Source of the DNA: Defluviitalea saccharophila
GTDB lineage: Bacteria; Bacillota; Clostridia; Lachnospirales; Defluviitaleaceae
Length of the DNA stretch: 64,000 nt
Direction: 5' to 3'
Assembly (NCBI RefSeq): GCF_038396635.1
Contig: NZ_CP121687.1
Span: forward strand, 2,718,592 to 2,782,591
Shown here: one piece after another, positions 1 to 7,089 of the stretch
Layout: each line of letters opens with the position of its first letter
Position numbering within the stretch: position 1 is the first letter of the stretch
Translations under genes and position numbers: made by a program
The notes under the pieces: generated by a model
What the model was told of the DNA's origin: nothing
The model's database searches: none
What the model saw: only the letters and a program-made list of their open reading frames with translations

Positions 1-556
1 CGATTTTTGAAAAATAATATTCCATCTGATTTGTAAATTCTATATCCTTACTGAGTTCTAAAATAGTTTCTTGTCTTTTTTGTATTTCTTCCTTCGTATT
101 AGAAGGATGCAATAAGTCCTTGGCAAAGGCATGACGTCCGTACCAGGTATGGGTTCGATTGAGAAACTGAAATAAAGATTTTTTACCCACAATATCCAGA
201 TCACAGCCATAAGGATGCTCCGGATCAATAAATTCCTCACCAATATCCGAAAAGCCATCCCATTTACCAGATATCCTGTCTAAATGTCGATTATTTATAG
301 CGATAACTCCGCTTAAATAATCGATTTTTTCATGGAGTCTATCCTGATACATCCAAAAACCAAGAAAAACAATGAAAATCCCCAAACTTGTCCCAATAAG
401 AACTGGAGGAAATCCCTTAGTCAAAGTAGAGTACCCAGATACAATTAATATAAGAAAAAGAACCAACTTCACATAACCTACAAAATTAAATACGGCAGTC
501 TGCTTTTTCAAAGAAGCTTCATGCTCCTTAATGAATTGAATAAACCTACTATCCAT
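1..556 (-). CDS. MutS-family ATPase, membrane-anchored type (N-terminal part)
   Basis: Partial gene running off the left edge; about 185 N-terminal residues are visible. Translation begins at ATG 556-554 behind an AGAGGTG ribosome site. Two hydrophobic segments lie at roughly residues 23-45 and 50-72, then a soluble part containing DLDIVGKKSLFQFLNRT and TWYGRHAFAKDLL. Those phrases are typical of the core region that precedes the ATPase domain in the MutS-like proteins of Firmicutes that carry N-terminal membrane segments, unlike mismatch-repair MutS. The ATPase domain itself lies outside the window, so family assignment rests on the lever-like segment. Its cellular role is not established; DNA repair should not be assumed. 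It is divergent from the accessory island to its right. Confidence 0.72.
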   Translation of the reverse strand, partial: MDSRFIQFIKEHEASLKKQTAVFNFVGYVKLVLFLILIVSGYSTLTKGFPPVLIGTSLGIFIVFLGFWMYQDRLHEKIDYLSGVIAINNRHLDRISGKWDGFSDIGEEFIDPEHPYGCDLDIVGKKSLFQFLNRTHTWYGRHAFAKDLLHPSNTKEEIQKRQETILELSKDIEFTNQMEYYFSKI

Positions 557-961
557 AAAAACACCTCTATAATTGTAAAATGATTACAAATTTGCTTAAG
601 ACCTTTACAGTGTACACAAGGTTTTATAGGAGTACAAGGGGTAAAAATAGACAGAAGAAATGCAATGATTTCTCCGTTTTATATATTGGATTAAAAGTTT
701 GATAAAATGACATTAAATGAAAAAATATTATAAAAAATTACAATAATTTGTGTATATTTGAGAATAGTATGATAAAATAGAAAATGGGAAAAGCACTCTA
801 TTATATACAAAAGATAGGAGTGGAATATTCCTGCTAAAGATGATATTTACGATATCTGTGTCGAGAATAACATTAAATAGGTAGAGTATGCGACATTATT
901 GTCGAGAATGTATTAATTATTTGAAATTTATTATATATAATACAAAAGGAGAGGATAAAAG
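557..961. other. Intergenic region with candidate promoter/operator for the caspase cassette
   Basis: This 405-base AT-rich gap separates the divergent MutS-like gene from the caspase gene. No open reading frame is supported. It contains a perfect 8-bp palindrome GTGTACAC near 612, and close to the caspase gene two exact copies of TGTCGAGAAT (859-868 and 900-909). A TATAAT-like stretch lies near 933-940, just ahead of the ribosome site. The true promoter was not pinned down. Confidence 0.5.
859..909. promoter_or_regulatory. Direct repeats and dyad upstream of the caspase gene
   Basis: TGTCGAGAAT occurs at 859-868 and again at 900-909 (41 bases apart), and the second copy overlaps the dyad CGACA-TTAT-TGTCG at 891-904. 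The sites sit 50-100 bases before the caspase start. A regulator-binding role is inferred from position and symmetry only. Confidence 0.4.
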
Positions 962-2344
962 ATGAAAAAATTAGCAATTGTTATAGGGGTTTCAGATTAT
1001 TATAACCTGAGTAAACTACCTGGATGCAATAATGATTTTAATTTAATAAATAAGATACTTAAAGCTACTAAAAAATACGACGATATTTTAGAGATTAACA
1101 AAAATACCCTCTCTCTAGAAGTTAAAGATGAAATAAATACATTTATCAGCAAGTATAAAGAAAGTGATATTGAAGAATTATTTTTTTATTTTTCAGGTCA
1201 TGGATTTTATGATGGTGAAGATTTAAGGTATGTTTTCACAGATTTCTCTGAAAATAAAATTAATAGTACTAGTATATCTAATGGCTTCATGGATAACTTA
1301 TTTAGAACATTAAATCCACATTTGTTAGTGAAAGTAGTAGATGCTTGTAATTCTGGAATTCCATATATAAAAGGAACTGAAGAAATTCCTAACATTTTGG
1401 ATAAGAGAAAAGATCTCAATAATTGTTATTTTATGTTTTCCTCGCATTCAAATCAATATTCTTATGTTAGTGAGCTAAGTTACTTTACGAAGAGTTTTGC
1501 TAAATCGATATTAGAACATAATGGTGATTATATTAGTTACTCGAACATAATTGATTATGTGAAAGATAGTTTCTTAAATAATAGTAGACAAAAACCCTAT
1601 TTTATTAATCAAGGTTCACTGACTGAATGCTTTTGTGAAATTACTGATGATATAAAATCGATTAATCTTTCAGACTTTGAAAAAAACAGTACCGAGTTAA
1701 AAGAAAATAAAAGCCTTATAGATATCATTAAAGAAGATGCAGAGAAATATGTTGATAAAGAATATGTTGAAAATTTTCTTGTTGAATTTAAAGACGAATT
1801 AATTGAAAAGTCCAAAGATTGGAGTTTGAATCAGTTATTTGAACTTAATATATCAACTAAAAATAATTATAAGGATGTTAAAGGTATAAAAAAGATAGCT
1901 GAATGGGTTGATAGTAATGAAAATGATTTCATGGTAAAAGTTAATAAAAGTCAAGTGAAAAATAACGATGGGGGTTATTTAAGTGCCTTTACTACTTTAT
2001 TTCCTAAATATGAAGCAACATCTCTTGAATCAGTTTTAGAGTGTCCATATGATACAATTCAAATAAAAACAGATGCTCGATTTAGCAATTTGGTTGAATA
2101 TGGGTGCAACATAGTTATGTTACTATCAAAATACAATGTTAAAGTATTTTATAATTTTACTCACTCTAAAGAGGTAAGTTGGGATACATATATTATTGAT
2201 TCCATTAGTCCTTGGTCTACTAATACCTTTTATTATAAAGATTGGAGTAACAATCATTTTATTATTGAAGCTATACTCAAGGGATTTTCTGACTATATTG
2301 AAAAGGATCTGGAGAAAAAATTTAATAGGCAAATTTCCGAATAA
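962..2344 (+). CDS. Caspase-like cysteine protease (peptidase C14 family)
   Basis: A 460-residue protein with an N-terminal caspase/metacaspase p20-type domain (about residues 1-230). The fold's opening strand is LAIVIGVSDY; the catalytic dyad is visible as His80 in FYFSGHG and Cys129 in VVDACNSG. The C-terminal 230 residues match no domain I can name. No signal peptide or membrane segment is seen, so it should act in the cytoplasm. Start ATG 962 follows AAGGAGAGG. It heads a cassette with a phosphoribosyltransferase and a SLOG protein. Prokaryotic caspase-like proteases are known effectors of several immune systems, where cleavage kills or arrests the infected cell. A defence role here is inferred from neighbours; protease family membership is well supported. 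Confidence 0.85.
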   Translation: MKKLAIVIGVSDYYNLSKLPGCNNDFNLINKILKATKKYDDILEINKNTLSLEVKDEINTFISKYKESDIEELFFYFSGHGFYDGEDLRYVFTDFSENKINSTSISNGFMDNLFRTLNPHLLVKVVDACNSGIPYIKGTEEIPNILDKRKDLNNCYFMFSSHSNQYSYVSELSYFTKSFAKSILEHNGDYISYSNIIDYVKDSFLNNSRQKPYFINQGSLTECFCEITDDIKSINLSDFEKNSTELKENKSLIDIIKEDAEKYVDKEYVENFLVEFKDELIEKSKDWSLNQLFELNISTKNNYKDVKGIKKIAEWVDSNENDFMVKVNKSQVKNNDGGYLSAFTTLFPKYEATSLESVLECPYDTIQIKTDARFSNLVEYGCNIVMLLSKYNVKVFYNFTHSKEVSWDTYIIDSISPWSTNTFYYKDWSNNHFIIEAILKGFSDYIEKDLEKKFNRQISE

Positions 2345-2436
2345 ACTTCGCCTAATAGAGTGTCCACAACATCCATCTGCGTTTTGGGTTCGACTTCGTG
2401 GAGGCTGACAGACATCGTGAACACTCGGAAAGTTAA
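2345..2436 (+). other. GC-richer, potentially structured spacer inside the caspase cassette
   Basis: The 92-base gap between the caspase and phosphoribosyltransferase genes is about 50% G+C, against roughly 30% in the flanking genes. It is closed by GAGTGT (2359-2364) and ACACTC (about 2424-2429), with inner CCAC/GTGG complementarity. It could be a structured RNA element, a small dispersed repeat or an intercistronic processing site. No ribosome site or credible reading frame belongs to it. Confidence 0.4.
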
Positions 2437-2472
2437 ATGAAATACAAATACTATTTTATTGGAGTGGATAAG

Positions 2473-3048
2473 ATGCCAAGAAAACAGATCAGTATTTATG
2501 GAGATTGGGAGGAAGGGTATGCAATGGATTTGCATACCCTATCAAGTGAGTATTTAGGTGACGATGAATATGGGCGCCCAATTTTCAATACAATAAGAAG
2601 TGAACTAGGAGAATTATTATATAAATTAAAATATAGACATGACAGAAGTATAATCAATGATATAATAAAATTAATATCTCCATTTGTAATTCAATGGACA
2701 AAATCTTTAAACATTGATGTGATAATATCTATGCCCCCGTCTAATAAAAATAGAACATATCAACCAGTAGATGTTATTGCTGAGCAATTAGCAGAAACAT
2801 TAAGGATACAATATTTTAAAGATTTTTTGATAAAAAATACTGACATTGAATCTAAAAATTTAAACGACAAGAGTGTAATATCAAATTCAATGACGAGAAC
2901 TAAACGTTTTCTAAAAAAGGTAAATGTACTTTTGATAGATGATTTATATAAATCAGGAGCTTCTATGAATGAAGCAGTAAGAGTTTTAAAAGAAGATAAA
3001 AATATTAACAATATTTATGTTTTAGCGTTAACAAAAACTAGAACGTAG
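2473..3048 (+). CDS. ComF-like phosphoribosyltransferase-domain protein
   Basis: 191 residues with a type I phosphoribosyltransferase fold. The PRPP-binding loop is VLLIDDLYKSGAS at residues 152-164, with the paired acidic residues Asp156-Asp157. The second Thr of the usual DDxxTTG loop is a Ser here (KSG). An earlier SMPPSNKNRTYQP segment resembles the pyrophosphate-loop region of ComFC proteins. I place the start at ATG 2473, eight bases after GGAG; an in-frame ATG at 2437 lacks a good ribosome site. It is 12 bases before the SLOG gene and should be cotranscribed with it. The PRPP-dependent substrate is unknown. In this setting it may modify a nucleotide or protein signal rather than salvage bases, which is inference. 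Confidence 0.75.
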   Translation: MPRKQISIYGDWEEGYAMDLHTLSSEYLGDDEYGRPIFNTIRSELGELLYKLKYRHDRSIINDIIKLISPFVIQWTKSLNIDVIISMPPSNKNRTYQPVDVIAEQLAETLRIQYFKDFLIKNTDIESKNLNDKSVISNSMTRTKRFLKKVNVLLIDDLYKSGASMNEAVRVLKEDKNINNIYVLALTKTRT

Positions 3049-3060
3049 AAGGAGATAATG

Positions 3061-3591
3061 ATGAAAATATTTATTGCTGGACCAAGAGCTATTAGTAGAT
3101 TAAATAAGTTAGTTACTGAAAAGCTGAAGAGTATTATTGATCATAATTATACCATATTAGTTGGAGATGCAAATGGAGTCGATAAAGCAGTCCAAATTTT
3201 TTGTGCACAACAAAAATATAGAAATGTTGAAGTTTATGTTTCACAGGGAAAGGCAAGAAATAATATAGGAAATTGGAATGTTAATTATGTGCAAGTTTCT
3301 AAGAGCCTTAAGGGTTTTGATTTTTATGCCGCTAAAGATTACGAAATGGCTAAAGATGCAGATTATGGATTTATGATTTGGAATGGAATAAGCAAAGGAA
3401 CTTTAAACAATACAATAAACTTAATCAATATGCATAAAAAGACAATGCTTTACTATACTCCAGATAAGAAGCTATATATGATAAATTCCTTAAATGGCAT
3501 GAAAGAGTTTATAGATAGGTGTGAAGAACAAACTAAAAGAGTATTTGTAGAATTAATTAATAAGAATGCACAATTAAAGTTGAATGTTTAA
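3061..3591 (+). CDS. SLOG/DprA-like Rossmann nucleotide-binding protein
   Basis: A 176-residue protein beginning MKIFIAGPRAI, with a glycine-rich VGDANGVDKAV segment at residues 34-44 and a second conserved stretch MIWNGISKGT at 105-114. This arrangement (first strand, GDANGxD loop, then a [WN]GxSxGT loop) matches the SLOG superfamily, which includes LOG, DprA and YspA-like proteins that bind or cleave nucleotides. Start: ATG 3061 is six bases after AAGGAG; ATG 3058 immediately before it is also possible. It closes the three-gene cassette. SLOG proteins have been proposed by comparative genomics as sensors or producers of nucleotide signals in conflict systems, so it may gate the caspase. Substrate unknown. 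Confidence 0.72.
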   Translation: MKIFIAGPRAISRLNKLVTEKLKSIIDHNYTILVGDANGVDKAVQIFCAQQKYRNVEVYVSQGKARNNIGNWNVNYVQVSKSLKGFDFYAAKDYEMAKDADYGFMIWNGISKGTLNNTINLINMHKKTMLYYTPDKKLYMINSLNGMKEFIDRCEEQTKRVFVELINKNAQLKLNV

Positions 3592-3602
3592 GTATTCCAT
3601 AT

Positions 3603-3680
3603 TGGTACTCCGTCTAATATTGATTTTTAAAGTGAGCCACTCTATGATAAAAGACATCTAAACTGGCTCATTTGGGAAAT
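3603..3680 (+). terminator. Possible weak hairpin after the SLOG gene
   Basis: TGAGCCA (about 3633) can pair with TGGCTCA (about 3664), enclosing 20-odd bases and followed by TTTGGG rather than a U-run. It could end the cassette transcript, but support is weak. Confidence 0.25.
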
Positions 3681-3728
3681 AAGAAAACATTAGGTAAAAG
3701 AATATACTATAGTAGGAGAAAATGAATT

Positions 3729-3785
3729 ATGGTATATGAAGAAAAAATAAAAGGAGTCGGCAAATTTGGATCGGTTATATTTAAC
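3729..3785 (+). pseudogene. 5' remnant of an interrupted gene (unknown function)
   Basis: An ATG at 3729 with GGAG ten bases upstream opens a frame (MVYEEKIKGVGKFGSVIFN) that runs directly into the left end of the IS3-family element. It is in the same direction as the caspase cassette and downstream of it. If the coding remnant after the element belongs to the same gene, the insertion broke a fourth member of the island. The joined frame works if a 4-bp target duplication is assumed, but no exact duplication is visible, so a deletion may have accompanied insertion. Confidence 0.4.
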
Positions 3786-3842
3786 TGGACAGAATTTTTA
3801 AGGGCATGTAAGATAAATATATTAAAAAAGGATGGTGCCCTT

Positions 3843-4139
3843 ATGTCACAAAATAATAAATCCAAAACACGCCGTACATTTACACCCGAATTTAAGCAAC
3901 AAATAGTTGATCTCTACCTTAGCGGTAAGAGAAAGTGCGATATTATACGTGAGTATGGTATTGCCTCTTCCCTTCTGGATAAATGGATTGCTCAAGCTAC
4001 AAACACTGGATCCTTCAAGGAAAAAGATAATCGCTCTTCTGAAGATGCGGAATTACTTCAACTCAGGAAAGAAAACCAACAACTTAAGATGGAGAACGAC
4101 ATTTTAAAACAAGCAGCGCTGATCTTAGGACGAAAGTAA
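3843..4139 (+). CDS. IS3-family transposase OrfA
   Basis: 98 residues from ATG 3843 (AAGGA ten bases upstream). The N-terminal half carries the helix-turn-helix of IS3 OrfA proteins (RRTFTPEFKQQIVDLYLSG, then IIREYGI and LLDKW), which binds the element's ends. The C-terminal half is a leucine-zipper-like coiled coil (ELLQLRKENQQLKMENDILK) used for multimerisation. A longer reading from 3729 only fuses host-gene sequence and IS left end to the frame and is not the natural start. The frame ends at 4139, two bases before the orfB GTG. A canonical -1 slippery heptamer lies near its 3' end, so some ribosomes should make an OrfAB fusion, the active transposase in this family. Confidence 0.85.
   Translation: MSQNNKSKTRRTFTPEFKQQIVDLYLSGKRKCDIIREYGIASSLLDKWIAQATNTGSFKEKDNRSSEDAELLQLRKENQQLKMENDILKQAALILGRK
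4103..4109 (+). promoter_or_regulatory. Programmed -1 frameshift heptamer T TTA AAA
   Basis: TTTAAAA read as T-TTA-AAA in the orfA frame fits the X-XXY-YYZ rule. The orfB frame is open from 4088, so a -1 slip here continues directly into OrfB and yields an OrfAB fusion. Position just after the coiled coil is as expected for IS3 elements. Confidence 0.65.
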
Positions 4140-4141
4140 AT

Positions 4142-4975
4142 GTGATTAAAGCGAATACTCACAAATATTCTGTATCAGCAATGTGTAAAGTCCTACAAAT
4201 CCCTAGAAGCACATATTATTATGAAGCTAAAGCGAAACCAGATGAAACCGAATTAACTGCGGCAATTATTGATATATTTAAAGCAAGTCGTAATAACTAT
4301 GGTACTCGGAAAATCAAAGTAAAATTAAAAGAAAGGGACATTATTGCGTCTCGTCGCCAAATAGGCAGAATAATGAAACAGGAAGGTTTGGTTTCAAATT
4401 ACACTAGAGCTCAATTCCGTCCACATAAGGATAGCTGTAACGAGTCAAATATAGAAAATATCGTTAACAGAAATTTCAACCAACAACCATTTAGAAATGT
4501 AGTCGTAAGTGATTTAACATATGTCAGAGTCGGCATGAGCTGGAACTATATATGTGTTCTTATTGATCTCTTTAATAGGGAAATCATCGGTTATAGTGCC
4601 GGACTTAATAAAACGGCATTACTAGTAAAACAAGCCTTTCAGACTGTTAATGGCAATCTGAAGGATATACAGATTTTTCATACAGACCGTGGAAACGAGT
4701 TCAAAAATCAGCTAATTAAGGAAACACTCAAAGCTTTTGATATAACTCGATCACTAAGCCATAAAGGATGCCCATATGATAATGCTGTCGCTGAAGCGAC
4801 TTTTAAAATCATAAAAACTGAGTTTGTTTGTAATCAAACATTTTCAAATCTATATGAGTTAAAATATAAACTAGCTGATTATGTTAATTGGTATAACAAT
4901 CATCGAATTCATTCATCTCTGGGATATTTAACTCCACGAGAATACCGAATGATTACCCTTAAAAAAGTTGTCTAG
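4142..4975 (+). CDS. IS3-family transposase OrfB (DDE integrase core)
   Basis: 277 residues. An N-terminal HTH_21-like segment (RSTYYYEAK, NNYGTRKIKVKL, SRRQIGRIMKQEGL) is followed by the rve integrase core. Acidic residues of the DDE triad are visible in VVSDLTYV, FHTDRGNEF and AVAEATFKIIKTE, and the C-terminal WYNNHRIHSSLGYLTP motif is characteristic of the family. The annotated start is GTG 4142, but the frame is probably expressed mainly through -1 frameshifting from orfA. All catalytic residues are present and nothing suggests decay. Confidence 0.88.
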   Translation: MIKANTHKYSVSAMCKVLQIPRSTYYYEAKAKPDETELTAAIIDIFKASRNNYGTRKIKVKLKERDIIASRRQIGRIMKQEGLVSNYTRAQFRPHKDSCNESNIENIVNRNFNQQPFRNVVVSDLTYVRVGMSWNYICVLIDLFNREIIGYSAGLNKTALLVKQAFQTVNGNLKDIQIFHTDRGNEFKNQLIKETLKAFDITRSLSHKGCPYDNAVAEATFKIIKTEFVCNQTFSNLYELKYKLADYVNWYNNHRIHSSLGYLTPREYRMITLKKVV

Positions 4976-4988
4976 AAAATTGTTGACA

Positions 4989-5202
4989 ATCCAAAGAATC
5001 AGATTACAAACAAAGATTTAAAGAAATATATCAAGAAGTTAATGGTAAAGCTAATCTTAGGGTATTAAGATTTAATAGATATAATGTTAGAGACTATTTA
5101 TTTTTTATTCAGGAAAAACATAAAAACATAATTGACACTCAGATTAATCAATTTTTAGCAGATCGTCAATGGAGCAAATTATTTTCTGAATATATATTGT
5201 AG
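4989..5202 (+). pseudogene. 3' remnant of an interrupted gene (unknown function)
   Basis: Immediately after the IS right end an open frame without a start runs to TAG 5200-5202. It encodes about 70 residues ending in QFLADRQWSKLFSEYIL, rich in charged and aromatic residues and helical in character. Base composition matches the caspase island. No family is recognised. It reads in the same direction as the 57-base remnant before the element, and the two are probably ends of one gene. Its intact homologue would show whether the caspase cassette originally had a fourth component. Confidence 0.5.
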
Positions 5203-5344
5203 CAGTAGATATGGCTTGTTCCGTGTATTACATCTACAAATAACCATCAATATTTTGAGTTGGATTTGATAAGAACTATAGGACGTCGCTGATGCTTGAA
5301 ATGTTGTATGACATTGGACGCTGATTTAATTCAAGGAGAATATA
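5203..5344. other. Intergenic region right of the IS remnant
   Basis: 142 bases without a gene. GTAGAT near 5207 and ATCTAC near 5231 form a short inverted repeat, and GGACG...GCTGAT recurs imperfectly around 5281 and 5317. The island probably ends here. The ribosome site AAGGAG for the next gene is at its right edge. Confidence 0.35.
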
Positions 5345-6064
5345 ATGGATACACAGATAATAAATATAGGCAATCGAATAGTAAATCAATATTTACTAAG
5401 ATTCAATAACGGCATTATAATCATAGATACAAGTTACCCTGGTTATTTTAATTCTTTTGCCAAAAAATTTAAAGCTTTAGGGTTTTCTAAGGATGAAATA
5501 AAATTTATAGTCTTAACCCATGCTCACGATGATCATGCAGGGTTTCTGAATGAATTACTGGATTTTTGTGATGCGCCAGTTATTTTGCATGAAAAAGCCG
5601 TGGAACGTTTAAAGAGAGGGCAGAATGTATTTGAAGGTGGATGTTCTACGAGGTTGGCATATACATTTTGTTTGTTGATGAAGCTCTTTGGAAAGAAACA
5701 TTTATTTCCGAAGTTAGACAAACCTGAAAGATATATTATTCTTCAAGACAACCCAGAGGTTTTAAAGCAACATGGATTTCCAGTTGAATTGATAGAGTTA
5801 CCAGGACATACTGCGGATTCCATTGGTTTGATTCTTGATAATAAGATATTTTGTGGAGATGCAGCTATGAATGGATTTCCAAGTCAAGCAAAGCATACGA
5901 TTTGGATAGAGAACATAGAAATGTTTCAGCAATCATGGAATAAAATCATAGAAACTGGTGTGGAAATGGTATATCCTTCCCACGGGAAGCCTTTTCCTAC
6001 CCAAGAATTCTTAGAGCAAAAAGATTTTATGAAAGGTAGAAAACTTATACCTTTAAAAGAATGA
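5345..6064 (+). CDS. MBL-fold metallo-hydrolase
   Basis: 239 residues of the metallo-beta-lactamase superfamily. The zinc-binding motif is THAHDDHAG (His59, His61, Asp63, His64). Further metal ligands are plausible in LPGHTADS, in FCGDAAM and in the C-terminal YPSHGKPFP. No signal peptide, so cytoplasmic. These small stand-alone MBL proteins hydrolyse varied esters or thioesters (glyoxalase II-like, lactonases); the substrate cannot be told. ATG 5345 follows CAAGGAGAATATA. The downstream GNAT gene is 33 bases away and may be cotranscribed. Confidence 0.85.
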   Translation: MDTQIINIGNRIVNQYLLRFNNGIIIIDTSYPGYFNSFAKKFKALGFSKDEIKFIVLTHAHDDHAGFLNELLDFCDAPVILHEKAVERLKRGQNVFEGGCSTRLAYTFCLLMKLFGKKHLFPKLDKPERYIILQDNPEVLKQHGFPVELIELPGHTADSIGLILDNKIFCGDAAMNGFPSQAKHTIWIENIEMFQQSWNKIIETGVEMVYPSHGKPFPTQEFLEQKDFMKGRKLIPLKE

Positions 6065-6096
6065 AGTAATTATATAAACAATAAGGGGGAAAACAG

Positions 6097-6627
6097 ATGA
6101 TAGAGGAAGACATCCTTATAGTTCAAGCTAAAATTGATTATGCAGAATCTTATAATAAAGCGGTTGATACTGTAGCGAGGGAAAGGAAATATTTGATGAC
6201 CACAGAAGGATTTTCAATAGAAAGTACAAGAAGTTTTGTTGAGACCATAGAAAAAAATAATTGGGCACAGTTTTATGCAGTAAAGGATGGAGATGTAATT
6301 GGATGGTGCGATATTCTGCCCAAAAACTTTGAAGGAGTCCGACATGTAGGAACCTTGGGGATAGGTATATTGCCTGAGTACAGAGGAACCGGGTTAGGCA
6401 GTCGTTTGCTTGAGAGAGCAATTGAACATGCAAAATCACAAAATGGGATAGAGAAGGTAGAATTAGAGGTGTTTGAAAGCAATGAAAATGCGGTTCAATT
6501 CTACCTAAAGCATGGCTTTTTTCAAGAAGGCAGAAGAGTAAAGGCAAGAAAGTTAGATGGGCAATACGACAATATCATTTTAATGGGGAAATTTATACAA
6601 AATATTCCTCAGATTATTCTATTCTAA
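6097..6627 (+). CDS. GNAT-family N-acetyltransferase
   Basis: 176 residues with a single GNAT domain. The acetyl-CoA pyrophosphate-binding motif A is GIGILPEYRGTGLGSRLL (R/Q-x-x-G-x-G/A as YRGTGLG), followed by motif B around KVELEVFESNENAVQFYLKHGF. The acceptor (amino acid, polyamine, antibiotic or protein) is unknown. Start ATG 6097 follows AAGGGGGAAA. The last nine bases overlap tail-to-tail with the 3' end of the convergent YdcZ gene, leaving no room for a separate terminator. Confidence 0.85.
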   Translation: MIEEDILIVQAKIDYAESYNKAVDTVARERKYLMTTEGFSIESTRSFVETIEKNNWAQFYAVKDGDVIGWCDILPKNFEGVRHVGTLGIGILPEYRGTGLGSRLLERAIEHAKSQNGIEKVELEVFESNENAVQFYLKHGFFQEGRRVKARKLDGQYDNIILMGKFIQNIPQIILF

Positions 6628-7077
6628 AATCTCTTCATTCTTTTTTTGATCCAGCATCAAATTATAGGTTAGCCCGCCTAAGACGAAGATTCCCCCAATC
6701 ACCTTGCCTATGGATAATTGATGTAAAGTAAAATAATCAATAATAATTCCAATAAACAACTGTCCAATAAAAATCAGCAAAGTCAAATTAAATGAAGATA
6801 TTTTGTGAGAAACATAATTTTGAAGCATGACAATAACCATCCCAAAAAGACCGCCAAAATATGCCCACAACGGAATGGAACCCAGGGAATGATTTAGAAC
6901 TCCTAAGGGTTCTTTACTTATTATGAAAAAGAGTAGGGCAAAGATTAAGCCGACAATGTAATTAATGAAAGTGCCTTGAAGAAGGCCTATTTTTTGTGCC
7001 AAATTGGCATTTATAATTCTGGATACAACTATGGAAACACCTGCTAGAAAGGATGCAAGGATTGCTATTATAATCAT
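6619..7077 (-). CDS. DMT-superfamily YdcZ (DUF606) membrane protein, second of pair
   Basis: 152 residues, five predicted membrane segments, small hydrophobic DMT-type protein of the YdcZ/DUF606 family (FLAGVSIVVSRIINANLAQKIG opening, in part; later FIGQLFIGIIIDYF). Such half-size transporters usually work as pairs, and the gene just upstream encodes the partner. The start ATG 7077 has GGAGG at a good distance. The substrate is unknown. The 3' end overlaps the convergent acetyltransferase gene. Confidence 0.8.
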   Translation of the reverse strand: MIIIAILASFLAGVSIVVSRIINANLAQKIGLLQGTFINYIVGLIFALLFFIISKEPLGVLNHSLGSIPLWAYFGGLFGMVIVMLQNYVSHKISSFNLTLLIFIGQLFIGIIIDYFTLHQLSIGKVIGGIFVLGGLTYNLMLDQKKNEEILE

Positions 7078-7089
7078 TAAGATTCCTCC

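Larger units (their letters stand above)
3786..4988 (+). mobile_element. IS3-family insertion sequence (orfA/orfB type)
   Basis: About 1.2 kb, delimited by TG at 3786 and CA at 4988. The left end (TGGACAGAATTTTTAAGG) and the inverted right end (TGTCAACAATTTTCTAGAC) are imperfect inverted repeats sharing the AATTTT core. It holds an IS3-type orfA with a helix-turn-helix and an orfB with the DDE integrase core in the -1 frame. Spacing of orfA and orfB to the ends (57 and 13 bases) is usual for the family. No exact target-site duplication is seen: the last bases before are TAAC and the first after are ATCC. Both frames look intact, so the element may still be active. Confidence 0.85.

Noticed and set aside
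3786-4988. Exact 3-4 bp target duplication flanking the IS3 element
   Set aside because: Bases before (TAAC) and after (ATCC) do not match. The element boundaries rest on TG/CA ends and inverted repeats only.
6619-6627. Nine-base tail overlap of the acetyltransferase and YdcZ genes as a sign of error or frameshift
   Set aside because: Both C-termini look natural and convergent overlaps of this size are common.
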